DNA of 64,000 nucleotides from assembly GCF_900116295.1 (NCBI RefSeq), contig NZ_FPAF01000004.1, positions 293,334 to 357,333 of the forward strand, in the 5' to 3' direction. Shown in pieces: positions 1 through 8,400 of this stretch. The notes under the pieces were generated by a model, which saw only the letters and a list, made by a program, of their open reading frames with translations, ran no database searches and was not told where the DNA came from. The translations under genes were made by a program, and so were the position numbers. The stretch is from Bacillus sp. 103mf (GTDB lineage: Bacteria > Bacillota > Bacilli > Bacillales > Bacillaceae_G). The number at the start of each line of letters is the position of its first letter. Within the stretch, counting starts at the first letter, position 1.

Positions 1-477
1 AGTTAACAAAGATAATGCCTGCTGAACACCTGATGTAATAAAAATATTTTCTTCATTGGTAAATACTTGATAGTTTGTTAATTGCCTTTGAACAACTCGA
101 ATTAACGAAGGCAATCCCTTTGGAGTTCCGTATATAAATAAATCATTTTTATATGTATCAATTGCTTTATTCATGCAATGCTGAAAATCTAAATATGGAA
201 AAACATCCGGATCAGGTGCAGATGTTGCAAAATCTATGACACTACTATACCTAACATGATTTTCGTTTGTTTTTTTCACAACATAGTATCCACTTTTCGA
301 AACGGAGTATATCATATGTCTTTTTTCTAACTCTTGAAGCGCACGGATAATGGTACTTTTCGTGCATTGATAACGCGCACTTAAAAATCGAATAGAAGGT
401 AATTTATCTCCTTCTTTTAATTCACCAGTTTGAATTAACTTTTCTAAATCATTAAAAACAATTAAATATTTATACAC
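1..477 (-). CDS. MocR-type (GntR/aminotransferase) transcriptional regulator, partial
   Basis: The reading frame leaves the window at base 1, so only 159 N-terminal codons are seen. It starts at GTG 477 behind an AGAGGTG ribosome site. Residues about 10-70 form a GntR-type winged helix (LPSIRFLSARYQ, then STIIRALQELEKR and a wing ending SGYYVV). From about residue 85 the sequence becomes that of a fold-type I aminotransferase (IYGTPKGLPSLIRVVQRQL, then ITSGVQQALSLL), the layout of MocR regulators that bind pyridoxal phosphate. It is divergent from an EamA-family transporter, which is a common partner and probable target. Twelve- and ten-base palindromes lie between the two genes. The family call is firm; the effector is unknown. 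Confidence 0.9.
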   Translation of the reverse strand, partial: MYKYLIVFNDLEKLIQTGELKEGDKLPSIRFLSARYQCTKSTIIRALQELEKRHMIYSVSKSGYYVVKKTNENHVRYSSVIDFATSAPDPDVFPYLDFQHCMNKAIDTYKNDLFIYGTPKGLPSLIRVVQRQLTNYQVFTNEENIFITSGVQQALSLLT

Positions 478-498
478 GCTTACACCTCTATATATTTT

Positions 499-510
499 TG
501 TACCGGTACA
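499..510. promoter_or_regulatory. 12-bp perfect palindrome, candidate MocR operator
   Basis: TGTACCGGTACA is a perfect palindrome 22 bases upstream of the GTG of the MocR-type gene and 93 bases upstream of the transporter start. Its place between a regulator and its divergent neighbour suggests an operator. This is inferred from position and symmetry only. Confidence 0.45.
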
Positions 511-564
511 GATTGTATTTATTTGTATTGTAGCACCCACAAGAAAACATTACCATTTACATAT

Positions 565-574
565 ACTGGCCAGT
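565..574. promoter_or_regulatory. 10-bp perfect palindrome before the EamA gene
   Basis: ACTGGCCAGT is a perfect ten-base palindrome 28 bases before the transporter start codon. It shares the central GGCC/CCGG-type symmetry but not the sequence of the palindrome at 499-510, so it may be a second operator or chance. Confidence 0.3.
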
Positions 575-602
575 AAGAAAATTGATGATACGAGGTGTGA
601 TT

Positions 603-1535
603 ATGACACAAATAAAAAAAGCATACGCCGCAGCCATTCTTTATACATTCATTATTGGTTTTTCATTTATGTTTGTAAAACTAACTTTTACAATCACGGG
701 ACCATTGGATACATTAGCTCATCGATTTACCGTTTCTTTTCTAACCGCATCTATTCCAGTAATATTCGGTTTGATCAAATTAAATATTACATTTAAAAAT
801 ATGCTTTCTATTTTACCTGTAGCCATTTTATATCCAGCTTTATTCTTTACTTTTCAAGCATTTGGATTAGTGTATACATCTTCTTCTGAAGCAGGAATTA
901 TTCAGGCTACCATTCCTATCTTCACAATGGTATGCGCCTCTTATTTTTTAAAAGAACGAACAACAATTTGGCAAAAACTATCCCTTCTTTTATCTGTATC
1001 TGGTGTGATTTTCATTTTTGCTATGAAAGGATTAGGCTCTCATACTACCAGTTTTACGGGTGTTATACTTATTCTTTTATCAGCATTATCATCAGCTGGG
1101 TATAACGTTCTAGCACGAAAGATGACAAAACAATTTCGACTAATCGATGTAACGTATATGATGACTGTAATTGGATTTGTTTCCTTTAATACGCTGTCTA
1201 TTGGAAATCATATTGCAGCTGGAACGATGCATCTCTATTTTCAGCCCTTTACAAGCTCGTTATTTCTAGTTTCCATCTTATATTTAGGAATCCTTTCTTC
1301 ACTGTTAACAGCATTCCTATCAAATTACGCTTTATCCATTGTAGAAGCATCAAAAATGAGTGTATTTAGCAATGTATCCACTTTAATTACGATGTTCGCT
1401 GGTGTAATTTTCTTACAAGAAGAGCTCACGTATTACCATATCATCGGAGCAGTCATGATTATTCTCGGGGTAATAGGTACTAACTTTTTAGATGAAAAAT
1501 TTGTGTCAGTGAAGAAAAAAAACGTTAGTGTGTAA
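603..1535 (+). CDS. EamA/DMT family transporter
   Basis: A 310-residue protein with about ten hydrophobic segments and the two-fold EamA repeat. The second repeat ends with the typical segment around SNVSTLITMFAGVIFLQEE. Members export amino acids or other small metabolites across the cytoplasmic membrane. An in-frame ATG exists at 582, but the one at 603 has the ribosome site CGAGGTGTG in front of it and starts at the expected N-terminus (MTQIKKAYAAAILYTF), so 603 is preferred. The gene is divergent from a MocR-type regulator and followed by a strong hairpin terminator. The substrate cannot be read from sequence. Confidence 0.9.
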   Translation: MTQIKKAYAAAILYTFIIGFSFMFVKLTFTITGPLDTLAHRFTVSFLTASIPVIFGLIKLNITFKNMLSILPVAILYPALFFTFQAFGLVYTSSSEAGIIQATIPIFTMVCASYFLKERTTIWQKLSLLLSVSGVIFIFAMKGLGSHTTSFTGVILILLSALSSAGYNVLARKMTKQFRLIDVTYMMTVIGFVSFNTLSIGNHIAAGTMHLYFQPFTSSLFLVSILYLGILSSLLTAFLSNYALSIVEASKMSVFSNVSTLITMFAGVIFLQEELTYYHIIGAVMIILGVIGTNFLDEKFVSVKKKNVSV

Positions 1536-1539
1536 AAGA

Positions 1540-1573
1540 AAAGCATGTTTTGAATCTATTCAAAACATGCTTT
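1540..1573. terminator. Hairpin terminator between convergent genes
   Basis: A 15-base perfect stem (AAAGCATGTTTTGAA) with a four-base loop lies just after the EamA stop and before the convergent AhpD-like gene. It has A- and T-rich flanks on both sides, so it can serve both strands. Confidence 0.8.
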
Positions 1574-1627
1574 CAATAATGTTACTAATATTTTTTTAAA
1601 AAGGATACTCCATTACATATTTTATAA

Positions 1628-2041
1628 TTACTCTAATGCTTCTAATTTCAGCATCGCACCAAAATATTGCGAAGCAGTGGTAAAAGCAATACATGCACAC
1701 AGCTCACTTATTTCTTCTTCACTAAAACATTCCCTCAAAATGGCAAAAGTTGAATTTGATATCTCTCCCTTTTGCTTTAAAAACACTTCCGCAAATCCTA
1801 CTGCAGTAGATATTTTTTCATTAAACTTATCAAACTCAGGTTTTCCTTTCGCTTTACAGTACTCACAGCCATTACTTTGTGCTAACGTTCTCCTTACTTG
1901 TTCCTTTAACTCAGCAGAGAGCAGTCCATCTTTTTCTAAAACATCTCCCAAATGAGACCACCCTTTCATCACTTCTATGTTATGCCCTAAAAGTCTTTGA
2001 AATGGTGATTCCCCAAAATTTGATTCAATAATTCTTGCCAT
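1628..2041 (-). CDS. Carboxymuconolactone decarboxylase (AhpD-like) family protein
   Basis: A 137-residue all-helical protein with the AhpD-type signature around residues 48-62 (RRTLAQSNGCEYCKAKGK). The CxxC pair (CEYC) is the redox pair of AhpD-like enzymes, which reduce peroxides or act in related thiol chemistry. The ribosome site AAGGAGGTG sits well before the ATG at 2041. The gene is divergent from an Lrp/AsnC regulator at 2163. The family is clear; the true substrate is not. Confidence 0.85.
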   Translation of the reverse strand: MARIIESNFGESPFQRLLGHNIEVMKGWSHLGDVLEKDGLLSAELKEQVRRTLAQSNGCEYCKAKGKPEFDKFNEKISTAVGFAEVFLKQKGEISNSTFAILRECFSEEEISELCACIAFTTASQYFGAMLKLEALE

Positions 2042-2162
2042 TTAAAGCACCTCCTTGTTATATTAATTATAAAAAATAATATTATTAAATCACATTAAAT
2101 TAGAAACAAATTATCTAAAAATACTTTAAATAATTAACAAAAGAAAGAGGATTTATTTAAAA

Positions 2163-2603
2163 ATGAAAATAGATAATATTGATAAAAAAATAATAGATGA
2201 ATTACATAATAATAGTCGTTTATCAATGAGTGAAATTGGAAGGAGAGTTAATTTATCTTCACCATCCGTAACAGAACGTGTAAGACAAATGGAGTCATTT
2301 GGAATAATTAAAAGATATACTTTAGAAATTGATTACGAGAAATTAGGTTTACCTATTCAATGCATAATTGAAGCAACAGTTAAAAATGGAGACTATAAAT
2401 CGTTTAAAAATTATATAGAGAAACTTCCTAACGTAGAATTTTGTTACCGTATAGCAGGAAATGCTTGTTACATGCTAAAAATGCAATTTGAAAATTTCGC
2501 CAAAGCGGAGGAATTCATTGAAGATGTAAATCCATTTGCACATACTGTTACACATTTTATTTTTTCACCAGTTCAAACAAATTTACGAATGAATACGGAC
2601 TAA
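2163..2603 (+). CDS. Lrp/AsnC family transcriptional regulator
   Basis: A 146-residue protein with the classic layout: an N-terminal helix-turn-helix (IDELHNNSRLSMSEIGRRVN, then SPSVTERVRQMESFGII) at residues 10-55 and a C-terminal RAM/ligand domain from about residue 65. Such proteins form dimers to octamers and respond to amino acids. It is divergent from the AhpD-like gene with a 121-base intergenic region, so it may control that gene as well as itself. The ribosome site (AGAGG) is 11 bases from the ATG, slightly far. Confidence 0.9.
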   Translation: MKIDNIDKKIIDELHNNSRLSMSEIGRRVNLSSPSVTERVRQMESFGIIKRYTLEIDYEKLGLPIQCIIEATVKNGDYKSFKNYIEKLPNVEFCYRIAGNACYMLKMQFENFAKAEEFIEDVNPFAHTVTHFIFSPVQTNLRMNTD

Positions 2604-2773
2604 ACATTCACCTAAAAATTACTTACGCTTATTAAACTATCCTGAATCTTTAGTGAAAGAACCCAAAAAGATTTAGTTAATAAGATTAGGGCTTGCCTAG
2701 TTATATACACATTTCCCCATTCTGCATATAGTAAGAATATACTCATATGTTTGTATAAAAGGTGGTTATTATT

Positions 2774-3169
2774 TTGAGATTTTCTTCTAAAAAAAAGGGG
2801 TCACCTTGTTATTTTCCATGCGCTCTTCCTCTTCCTCAACCAGGACCAGTAGGCCCTGAGGGCCCTCAGGGTCCTCAGGGTCCTCAAGGCCCCCCTTTTC
2901 AAGGTCTAGTTTCTGTTAAAAATCTAATGTTTTTTACAGTCTCTGATGGTACAAAACTTGTATATAAAAATGTTGATGGTTTACCTCAACTTGGAATTAC
3001 AGAAATTTTAGCACCAGAACAAGTGTCATATATGAATTTGTTTATAAACGGTATGTTACAATCAACGAATTCTTATGACGTACAATCAGGTACATTGACA
3101 CTACTTACCGATGAAGTTCCACCAGCTGGGACTCCTATCACACTTCAATTTATTTTAATTAATCAATAA
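2774..3169 (+). CDS. Collagen-like DUF4183 spore-surface protein
   Basis: A 131-residue protein read from TTG at 2774, eight bases after the ribosome site AAGGTGG; the GTG at 2762 lies inside that site. The N-terminus is basic and Cys-containing ([15 protein letters not shown]), followed by a short collagen-like run of G-P-x triplets (residues about 24-39), then a DUF4183 domain to the end ([12 protein letters not shown] ... [19 protein letters not shown]). DUF4183 proteins with collagen tracts are typical of the exosporium and spore surface in the B. cereus group, so a late mother-cell role is inferred. It converges on another DUF4183 gene. Confidence 0.85.
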   Translation: MRFSSKKKGSPCYFPCALPLPQPGPVGPEGPQGPQGPQGPPFQGLVSVKNLMFFTVSDGTKLVYKNVDGLPQLGITEILAPEQVSYMNLFINGMLQSTNSYDVQSGTLTLLTDEVPPAGTPITLQFILINQ

Positions 3170-3201
3170 AAAGCGGATTCTTTTAAAAGAATCCGCTTTT
3201 T
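3168..3201. terminator. Bidirectional terminator between two DUF4183 genes
   Basis: A perfect 17-base inverted repeat (AAAAAGCGGATTCTTTT and its complement, no spacer) directly after the collagen-like gene. A-runs precede and T-runs follow the stem, so it can end transcripts from both convergent genes. Confidence 0.85.
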
Positions 3202-3213
3202 TATTGCAAAGTG

Positions 3214-3498
3214 TTAGTTTACAACAAATTCAATCGTCACTGGAACACCAGGATCTAAAGCATCTGCATTAGGAATTGTAATAGCTGCTGTAGTTACACT
3301 GGAATCACCTGCAGCTTGTAATTGTCCGTTCAAATATAAATTATAATATGCAAATGATGAAGGAAATGCCGTAGCAGCACCACCAGCATCATTCGTACAG
3401 GCAGTTGCTAATATATTGAAAGTTGCACCTGCTCCTGTTCCAGCACTAATTGTTGAATTAAACCTTCTACTAGTCATAAATGGTTTAATAATAGCCAA
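3214..3498 (-). CDS. DUF4183 domain protein
   Basis: A 94-residue protein consisting almost only of a DUF4183 domain (YYNLYLNGQLQAAGDSSVTT, ending DPGVPVTIEFVVN). It starts at TTG 3498 behind GAAAGGAGTG. It lacks the collagen tract of the convergent gene at 2774. Proteins of this type are found at the spore surface of the B. cereus group; the pair probably arose from one family and may be co-assembled. Function at the molecular level is unknown. Confidence 0.85.
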   Translation of the reverse strand: MAIIKPFMTSRRFNSTISAGTGAGATFNILATACTNDAGGAATAFPSSFAYYNLYLNGQLQAAGDSSVTTAAITIPNADALDPGVPVTIEFVVN

Positions 3499-3849
3499 TG
3501 GATTTCACTCCTTTCATTTTTCAATAGAGTAGGGTTTGTCCTACTCTATATACTATTCAAATCTTTTATTTTGAAAACGGCATATTACTTAATTATCTTG
3601 TTTTTGGGTATGAGTGCAATGGCTGGGGTGAAGCGAGGAGCTAGCCCCTTCTAGTGTCATAAAAATATGAAGTAAGAGGTATTTCACTCAGTTCTTGTTT
3701 CTTTTTAATTAGAAATAATTTCAAATTTGAAACATAGTAGAAGAACAAAGAAGGGTGCTAATTAAACAAAGTTATAAAATGCTGTTGCTTCTCCTACCAT
3801 TCAAAAGCAAGTAAACCCATAGTTTCAATCCCTTTTCTCATGAGTATAT
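3499..3849. other. Intergenic, no gene seen
   Basis: About 350 bases between the DUF4183 start and a hydrolase remnant. No open frame with a ribosome site on either strand was found. Confidence 0.5.
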
Positions 3850-4024
3850 TTAAGTTGTTTTAAGAGTAGATGTATTTAGTACAAATTCCTGAATTACACG
3901 CTTCAATTCATCTTTGTTTTCTAAATAAGGATGATGTTTATCTTTTAATATAGTAATAGACATGTTAGGGAACTTAAATTTTTTATAGTGATCTGGTCCA
4001 ATAGCATCATCATAGGGGTACAGG
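3850..4024 (-). pseudogene. Alpha/beta hydrolase C-terminal remnant
   Basis: About 55 codons resemble the end of an alpha/beta hydrolase: a segment like NMSITILKDKHHPYLENKDE with the late His expected of the catalytic triad, then a final helix. Upstream the open frame runs into the mobile element at 4025-4160, and the residues read from that element (MYFFIVVHGNLVHFF) are not hydrolase-like. The nucleophile region is absent, so this is a truncated, non-functional gene end. Confidence 0.6.
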
Positions 4025-4165
4025 TGCATGCTCATCAACTTAAGAGGCTCATTGTTCCCCAAAATGAAAAAATGAACTAAATTTCCATGAACAACTATGA
4101 AGAAATACAATTTTCGTTTTGGGGATACTCTAAAATATTAGCTTGATGGTGATGGGGTAGCACCA
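4025..4165. mobile_element. Short non-autonomous element with IS231-like ends (copy A)
   Basis: Left end ATGCTCATCAACTTAAGA and right end (complement) ATCACCATCAAGCTAAT form imperfect terminal inverted repeats. Inside is a second inverted repeat (TTCCCCAAAATGAAAA and TTTTCGTTTTGGGGA). There is no coding capacity. The end sequence matches, from memory, the IS231 terminal repeat; copy B at 57736 has the same inner arms. It abuts and truncates a hydrolase remnant. Confidence 0.6.
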
Positions 4166-4235
4166 AGCGAATTTCGTACGGTAAGCATTTAGAATAATAA
4201 CCTTTTATGGTAAAATTATGAAAAGGGCGGTGAAT

Positions 4236-4547
4236 ATGATGGCTGGATTGGGAATTTGTACGATTGTTAGTTTAATTATAATAATAAGTGGTTACCAAAT
4301 TCATATAAAAAAACGTTTATCTCTTATTGCTGGATATCAGGAAGAAACTTTTATTGGTGATAAAAATAAACTAGCTAAATTATTCGGTATATTTGCTTAC
4401 ATTGTAGGAATTGCAACCTTTCTACTCCCTTTTGGATTAGAAAACTTTGGAGATATTGCGGGTATCATCTATGCAGTATGTATATGTGGAGGCGTAATAA
4501 TAGTTTTGATATGGAAGCAATTCTTGAATAATATAAAGCAACAATAA
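4236..4547 (+). CDS. DUF3784 domain membrane protein
   Basis: A 103-residue protein with three hydrophobic segments: residues about 1-20, then a cytoplasmic loop with the DUF3784 signature (LSLIAGYQEETFIGDKNKLA), then two closely spaced segments to the end. The start at ATG 4236 is preferred because GGGCGGTG lies just upstream; an ATG at 4218 is also in frame. DUF3784 proteins are small membrane proteins of unknown role found in Firmicutes, often near stress or signalling genes. Confidence 0.8.
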   Translation: MMAGLGICTIVSLIIIISGYQIHIKKRLSLIAGYQEETFIGDKNKLAKLFGIFAYIVGIATFLLPFGLENFGDIAGIIYAVCICGGVIIVLIWKQFLNNIKQQ

Positions 4548-4578
4548 AGTTATTTAATTTTAAGACTTCAAACTAGCA

Positions 4579-4609
4579 TAACCCCCGTTCTGATTTTAGG
4601 ACGGGGTTA
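4579..4609. terminator. Hairpin after DUF3784 gene
   Basis: A GC-rich stem (TAACCCC with CGT, matched by ACGGGGTTA) closes a short loop downstream of the DUF3784 stop. The T-run after it is poor, so confidence is moderate. Confidence 0.5.
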
Positions 4610-4747
4610 AAATATTAGTTGTTTAATTTTTGATGTAAAATACTTACTGCACTTGAAAATATAAGAATAAAGTCGTTTAAATTGAAGGGGTCTTCAACAA
4701 TCGCTCCCGATTCTAAAATAGTACGCTGACTTTCTAATTGATTATAA

Positions 4748-5620
4748 TTACTTTTTTAAAATCGGTATCCATATTTCGCTTTTGAGAGTTGGTGAGGTTA
4801 CATCTTTATTCTCATTCCACAGGACTTCTGGACCTTCTATTTGTTCATAATTTGAGGATGGAAACCATTCGGAATAAATGCGTCCCCATACATCTTGCAG
4901 CGTATCTGGAAATGGTCCGATTGCTTCAAATACAGCCCATGATAAAGCAGGAACTTCAAGCTGTATTAGGTTATCAGGACACGCTTTAGTTGTTGCCACA
5001 CCAATATAATGGTCAAGCCCCCCTTTTTCCTCCATCCTGCCTTCAGAAAAGTTCGTGGATGCATTAATAAGTCCCATAGGCTCGACATTAGAAAGTTTTT
5101 TTAATTTATTTATCATTTCGCTGTCCAAATTTCCCCACATAGAGGCGATTTCCGGATTAACCCCTTTGAAAATAATAGGAACTCTTTTCTTAATACCAAC
5201 GATGCGAAATGCCCCTTTTTCTTCAATTCGATAGTTCATTTCACTTCCTCCTTTGATTGATAAATGGAAGGTCATTCGTGGGTAAGCTTTAAGTGAATGA
5301 CCATTATTTCTAGCTTCTGACGGTGTTATGCCATGCAAACTTTGAAAAGCCCGTGCAAAAGAATCTGGTGAATTGTAGCCGTATTTCATTGCAATGTCAA
5401 TGACCTTTACGTTGCCACCTTTAAGCTCAAATGCTGCCAGAGTAAGCCTTCTGCGACGGATGTATTCCGATAGTGAAATACCTGCAAGGAAGGAAAACAT
5501 CCTTTTAAAATGGTATTCGGAGCAGAAAGCTAGCCTCGCTACTTCTTTAAAGTCAATATCATTGGTAAGATTTTCTTCAATATACTTTAATGCTCCATTC
5601 ATGTTTTTAAGCAAATCCAT
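4748..5620 (-). CDS. AraC-family regulator with GyrI-like effector domain
   Basis: A 290-residue protein. Residues 1-105 carry two helix-turn-helix motifs of the AraC/XylS type ([20 protein letters not shown] and the second ending [18 protein letters not shown]). Residues about 128-290 form a GyrI-like/Rob C-terminal-like effector domain ([19 protein letters not shown] ... [19 protein letters not shown]). Such proteins sense amphipathic or drug-like ligands and activate nearby genes. It starts with ATG behind AAAGGAGG. No obvious partner is adjacent; a 880-base gap lies upstream. Confidence 0.9.
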   Translation of the reverse strand: MDLLKNMNGALKYIEENLTNDIDFKEVARLAFCSEYHFKRMFSFLAGISLSEYIRRRRLTLAAFELKGGNVKVIDIAMKYGYNSPDSFARAFQSLHGITPSEARNNGHSLKAYPRMTFHLSIKGGSEMNYRIEEKGAFRIVGIKKRVPIIFKGVNPEIASMWGNLDSEMINKLKKLSNVEPMGLINASTNFSEGRMEEKGGLDHYIGVATTKACPDNLIQLEVPALSWAVFEAIGPFPDTLQDVWGRIYSEWFPSSNYEQIEGPEVLWNENKDVTSPTLKSEIWIPILKK

Positions 5621-6498
5621 TTATATGACCTCCTTTATCAAAAGAATAGCAGGAATTGAATGTATCCATCCGACTTTTCATGCACAATTATGTAGGGTTA
5701 ACTCACAAGTAATAAAACGTATTATTCAATAAAATGTCGCGATTGTGAAATAACAGAATGAGGATTTTTAAATAACTTTATTGTAAGTTTAACATCTTTA
5801 TTTGTAATTAAACGACTTTATTGTAAATTGACAAATAAACCATGTTAAGAAAAAGGGTCTAGCATATCCAGACTCTTTTTTAATTTTTTAGCAAAGCAAA
5901 ACTGAAAGCGGACGTTTAAGGAACTTTATTTATTTCTAACGAAACTGACAGAAATACAATCAAAAACCAGTTCCAAAACTCATTGCCAAAAACAAAGTAC
6001 CATAACAAATATTAAATACCATTTATGGGACATTCTTAACGTACGGTAAAAACAAGTTTTTTAACTAAAAAAATCTTTAGCGTACGAAATTTGCGTTTTG
6101 TTGGCGAGACCTCTGTATGCAATTTATCATTTGAAAACTGCGCAAATGATCTCCTAAAGTTACAAACTTTGTTGTAAAGGTATTTGGTAATCTTTTTGGT
6201 AATTATTTTTGGTAAACGATAATCCTAATAGAATCAAAGACAAGTGAAGCAGTAATCATTCGTTACAAAAATACTGGCTTTTGGTAATAGCATGTATTAA
6301 CATAGCATTACTTTATTCAGCAATCGGGACATATAATTGAACAACATCCTATGCCTTATTGCATAATCTTATTTTTGTCATAGGCAAAACGAATAAAGAT
6401 AAGAAATAATAGTGATTAATTTGCTCCTGATGTAGAAGATAATGCTAATACTACCCCAAAATTAGACTTTGACTCTAACTTTTAGAGGACATTGATAA
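5621..6498. other. 880-base region without an intact gene; repeats present
   Basis: Holds the orphan terminator at 5850-5880, two TTAACGTAC/TTAGCGTACG motifs (6038-6048 and 6077-6086) that recur with similar layout near 61870-61915, a 26-base stretch at 6132-6157 similar to 56937-56962, and TTTGGTAA-type repeats at 6183, 6195 and 6209. No coding frame was supported. Confidence 0.5.
5850..5880. terminator. Orphan hairpin terminator
   Basis: AAAAAGGGTCT pairs with AGACTCTTTTT (one G-U pair) and is followed by more T. It does not follow any intact gene, which suggests that a gene was lost here. Confidence 0.6.
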
Positions 6499-7719
6499 TT
6501 AGGACATGTATTTGTTTTTGGTTTTTGATAAATTTATTGTATTATTTTTTATTAAATGAACTAATAAGGCGATTAAAGGAAAAGTTGTTCCAATGAGTAA
6601 AGTTACTTCACTATTAAATTTATAGTAAGTATAACTTCCAATCCATGAACCAAAAGCTCCTCCCAAAAAGAAAATAGTCATATATAATCCATTAAGTCTG
6701 TTTCTTATCTCGGGATTCAAACCAAAGATAACTTTTTGACCTAATAATAAATTTCCTGATATACCAATATCAATGCCAATGCCCGAGATAAGTATTAAAA
6801 TTACACTAAATAGTGAATGATCTTGAACAAAAAATAATAGTATGATAGATAATAGTACGAGCGCCATTGATACATTAGTCATTATAAAAATATAACCTTT
6901 ATCTGCTATTTTACCAATAGTAGGAGTTAATAAAGCTCCAGCTATTGCAACAAAGCCAATTAATGCAATTTCATTATTTGAAAAATGTAATGGCTCAGAC
7001 CTTAATAAAATTGGAATAACTGTCCAATAAAGACTAAATGTTGCAAATAAACATGCGTGATAAAAAGCTCTTTGTTGTAAAGGAGAAGTATTTATTAGTA
7101 GTTTTACCATAGAAGCTATTAAATTTGGATATGACATGTTACTAGTCGATACTACTTCATAGTTGGGCAAAAATTTTATAATTAACAGTAATATGGCAAC
7201 TAGGGTTATTAATGAAAAAAGAAATACCATTCTCCAGCCAAACCAGTCAGCTATTCCGATAGATAATGGGCGAGCAATCATAATCCCAATCAATAGACCA
7301 CTCATCACTTTACCCACATATTTACCTGTCTCTTCAATAGGCACAATCCTCATTGTTAGTGGAACTAACATTTGAGCCGCACAGGATCCAATGCCAATTA
7401 TAGTTGTTAATATTAAAAAAACAATTCTATTTGTCGAAATTAGCGTACCAATTAATGAAATAATAGTTAGCCCGATAAGAATTCCTATTATTTTCTTACT
7501 TTTAAATAAGTCAGCCATTGGTACGATAAAAAACAAGCCCAATCCATACCCAATTTGTGTCAAGGTAGTGAGCAATCCAGATAAATTAGAAGAGATGTTC
7601 AGATCTTTTGCAATGAATTGTACAATTGGTTGTGCATAATAAATATTTGCAACAAGTGAACCACAACTAATTGCCAAAATAAATATTAGAAAATTTGTCT
7701 TTTTAGTCAACTTTATCAT
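6499..7719 (-). CDS. MFS transporter (drug/sugar efflux type)
   Basis: A 406-residue protein with about 12 membrane segments and major-facilitator loops, such as PMADLFKSKK between segments 2 and 3 and GKIADKG in the second half. The N-terminus (SCGSLVANIYYAQPIVQFIA) is that of the YnfM/AraJ-like group of proton-driven efflux pumps. The ATG at 7719 directly touches the AAAAGGA ribosome site; the TTG three codons later (7710) has better spacing. The gene lies 61 bases after a TetR-type regulator on the same strand, with a palindrome in between that probably serves as operator. Confidence 0.9.
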   Translation of the reverse strand: MIKLTKKTNFLIFILAISCGSLVANIYYAQPIVQFIAKDLNISSNLSGLLTTLTQIGYGLGLFFIVPMADLFKSKKIIGILIGLTIISLIGTLISTNRIVFLILTTIIGIGSCAAQMLVPLTMRIVPIEETGKYVGKVMSGLLIGIMIARPLSIGIADWFGWRMVFLFSLITLVAILLLIIKFLPNYEVVSTSNMSYPNLIASMVKLLINTSPLQQRAFYHACLFATFSLYWTVIPILLRSEPLHFSNNEIALIGFVAIAGALLTPTIGKIADKGYIFIMTNVSMALVLLSIILLFFVQDHSLFSVILILISGIGIDIGISGNLLLGQKVIFGLNPEIRNRLNGLYMTIFFLGGAFGSWIGSYTYYKFNSEVTLLIGTTFPLIALLVHLIKNNTINLSKTKNKYMS

Positions 7720-7744
7720 TCCTTTTGTTTATTTTTATTTTTTC

Positions 7745-7758
7745 GGTACGTTCGTTCC
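7745..7758. promoter_or_regulatory. Candidate TetR-type operator before the MFS gene
   Basis: GGTACG and CGTTCC, separated by TT, form a near-perfect 14-base dyad between the TetR gene and the MFS gene. A related GTTCCGGAAC palindrome lies at 8391-8400 upstream of the regulator. Both fit autoregulation plus pump control; this is inferred. Confidence 0.4.
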
Positions 7759-7779
7759 AAAATTCTTGAAAAAGAAAGA

Positions 7780-8355
7780 CTATAGGTCTGCAATAGTCTT
7801 ATCCACTAGATTATAGGCTAGATTTTTCTCTTTTTTATATCTGGACATTAAATTAATGCTATGATTTAAACTTAATAAAGAATATGCAACTAATTCAGAG
7901 TTAGCCTCTTGTGAAATTTCTCCTTTCTTTTTTCCTTCTTCAATGACTTGCTTAAATACTTTTTCAAGTTCATTAAAATCATTTATAAGTATTTCTTCTA
8001 TGGAAGGATCAATATTTCCAATAAGCAGTGAAGAATTAGTTATAATACAACTTTTGGGAATGTCATCTGAATAGCATTTTTCAATATGTTGATAAAAAAA
8101 GGATTTAAGTGATGCTTTAGTGCTTATACCACTAAAAAGTAAATTTCTCTTTCCATAGCTATAGTTTTTATAATGTTCTAAAACCAGTTTAAATAGTTCA
8201 TCCTTATCTCCAAAACTATCGTAGAGAGTAGATCGACTTATTCCCATCGTTTCAATAAGATCTGAGATATATGTAGCGTCATAACCTTTCTCCCAGAATA
8301 AATACATAGCTTTATTCAAGGCATGTTCTTTGTTAAAACTAATACTTCTACCCAA
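7780..8355 (-). CDS. TetR/AcrR family regulator
   Basis: A 191-residue protein read from TTG 8355, which lies seven bases after GGAGTG and begins MGRSISFNKEHAL, as usual for this family; an earlier TTG at 8370 lies upstream of that site. Residues about 10-50 form the helix-turn-helix (TYISDLIETMGISRSTLYDS). The rest is a helical ligand domain. It precedes an MFS efflux gene in the same direction, so it most likely represses that pump until a toxic ligand binds. Confidence 0.9.
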   Translation of the reverse strand: MGRSISFNKEHALNKAMYLFWEKGYDATYISDLIETMGISRSTLYDSFGDKDELFKLVLEHYKNYSYGKRNLLFSGISTKASLKSFFYQHIEKCYSDDIPKSCIITNSSLLIGNIDPSIEEILINDFNELEKVFKQVIEEGKKKGEISQEANSELVAYSLLSLNHSINLMSRYKKEKNLAYNLVDKTIADL

Positions 8356-8390
8356 TTTACAACACTCCAATCATATAATTTAGTATAAAA

Positions 8391-8400
8391 GTTCCGGAAC
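8391..8400. promoter_or_regulatory. Palindrome upstream of the TetR gene
   Basis: GTTCCGGAAC is a perfect ten-base palindrome 36 bases before the TTG start. It shares the GGAAC half-site with the dyad before the MFS gene, which supports autoregulation. Confidence 0.4.

Noticed and set aside
1677-1955. 92-codon frame opposite the AhpD-like gene
   Set aside because: Fully overlaps a better supported gene and has no ribosome site; a shadow frame.
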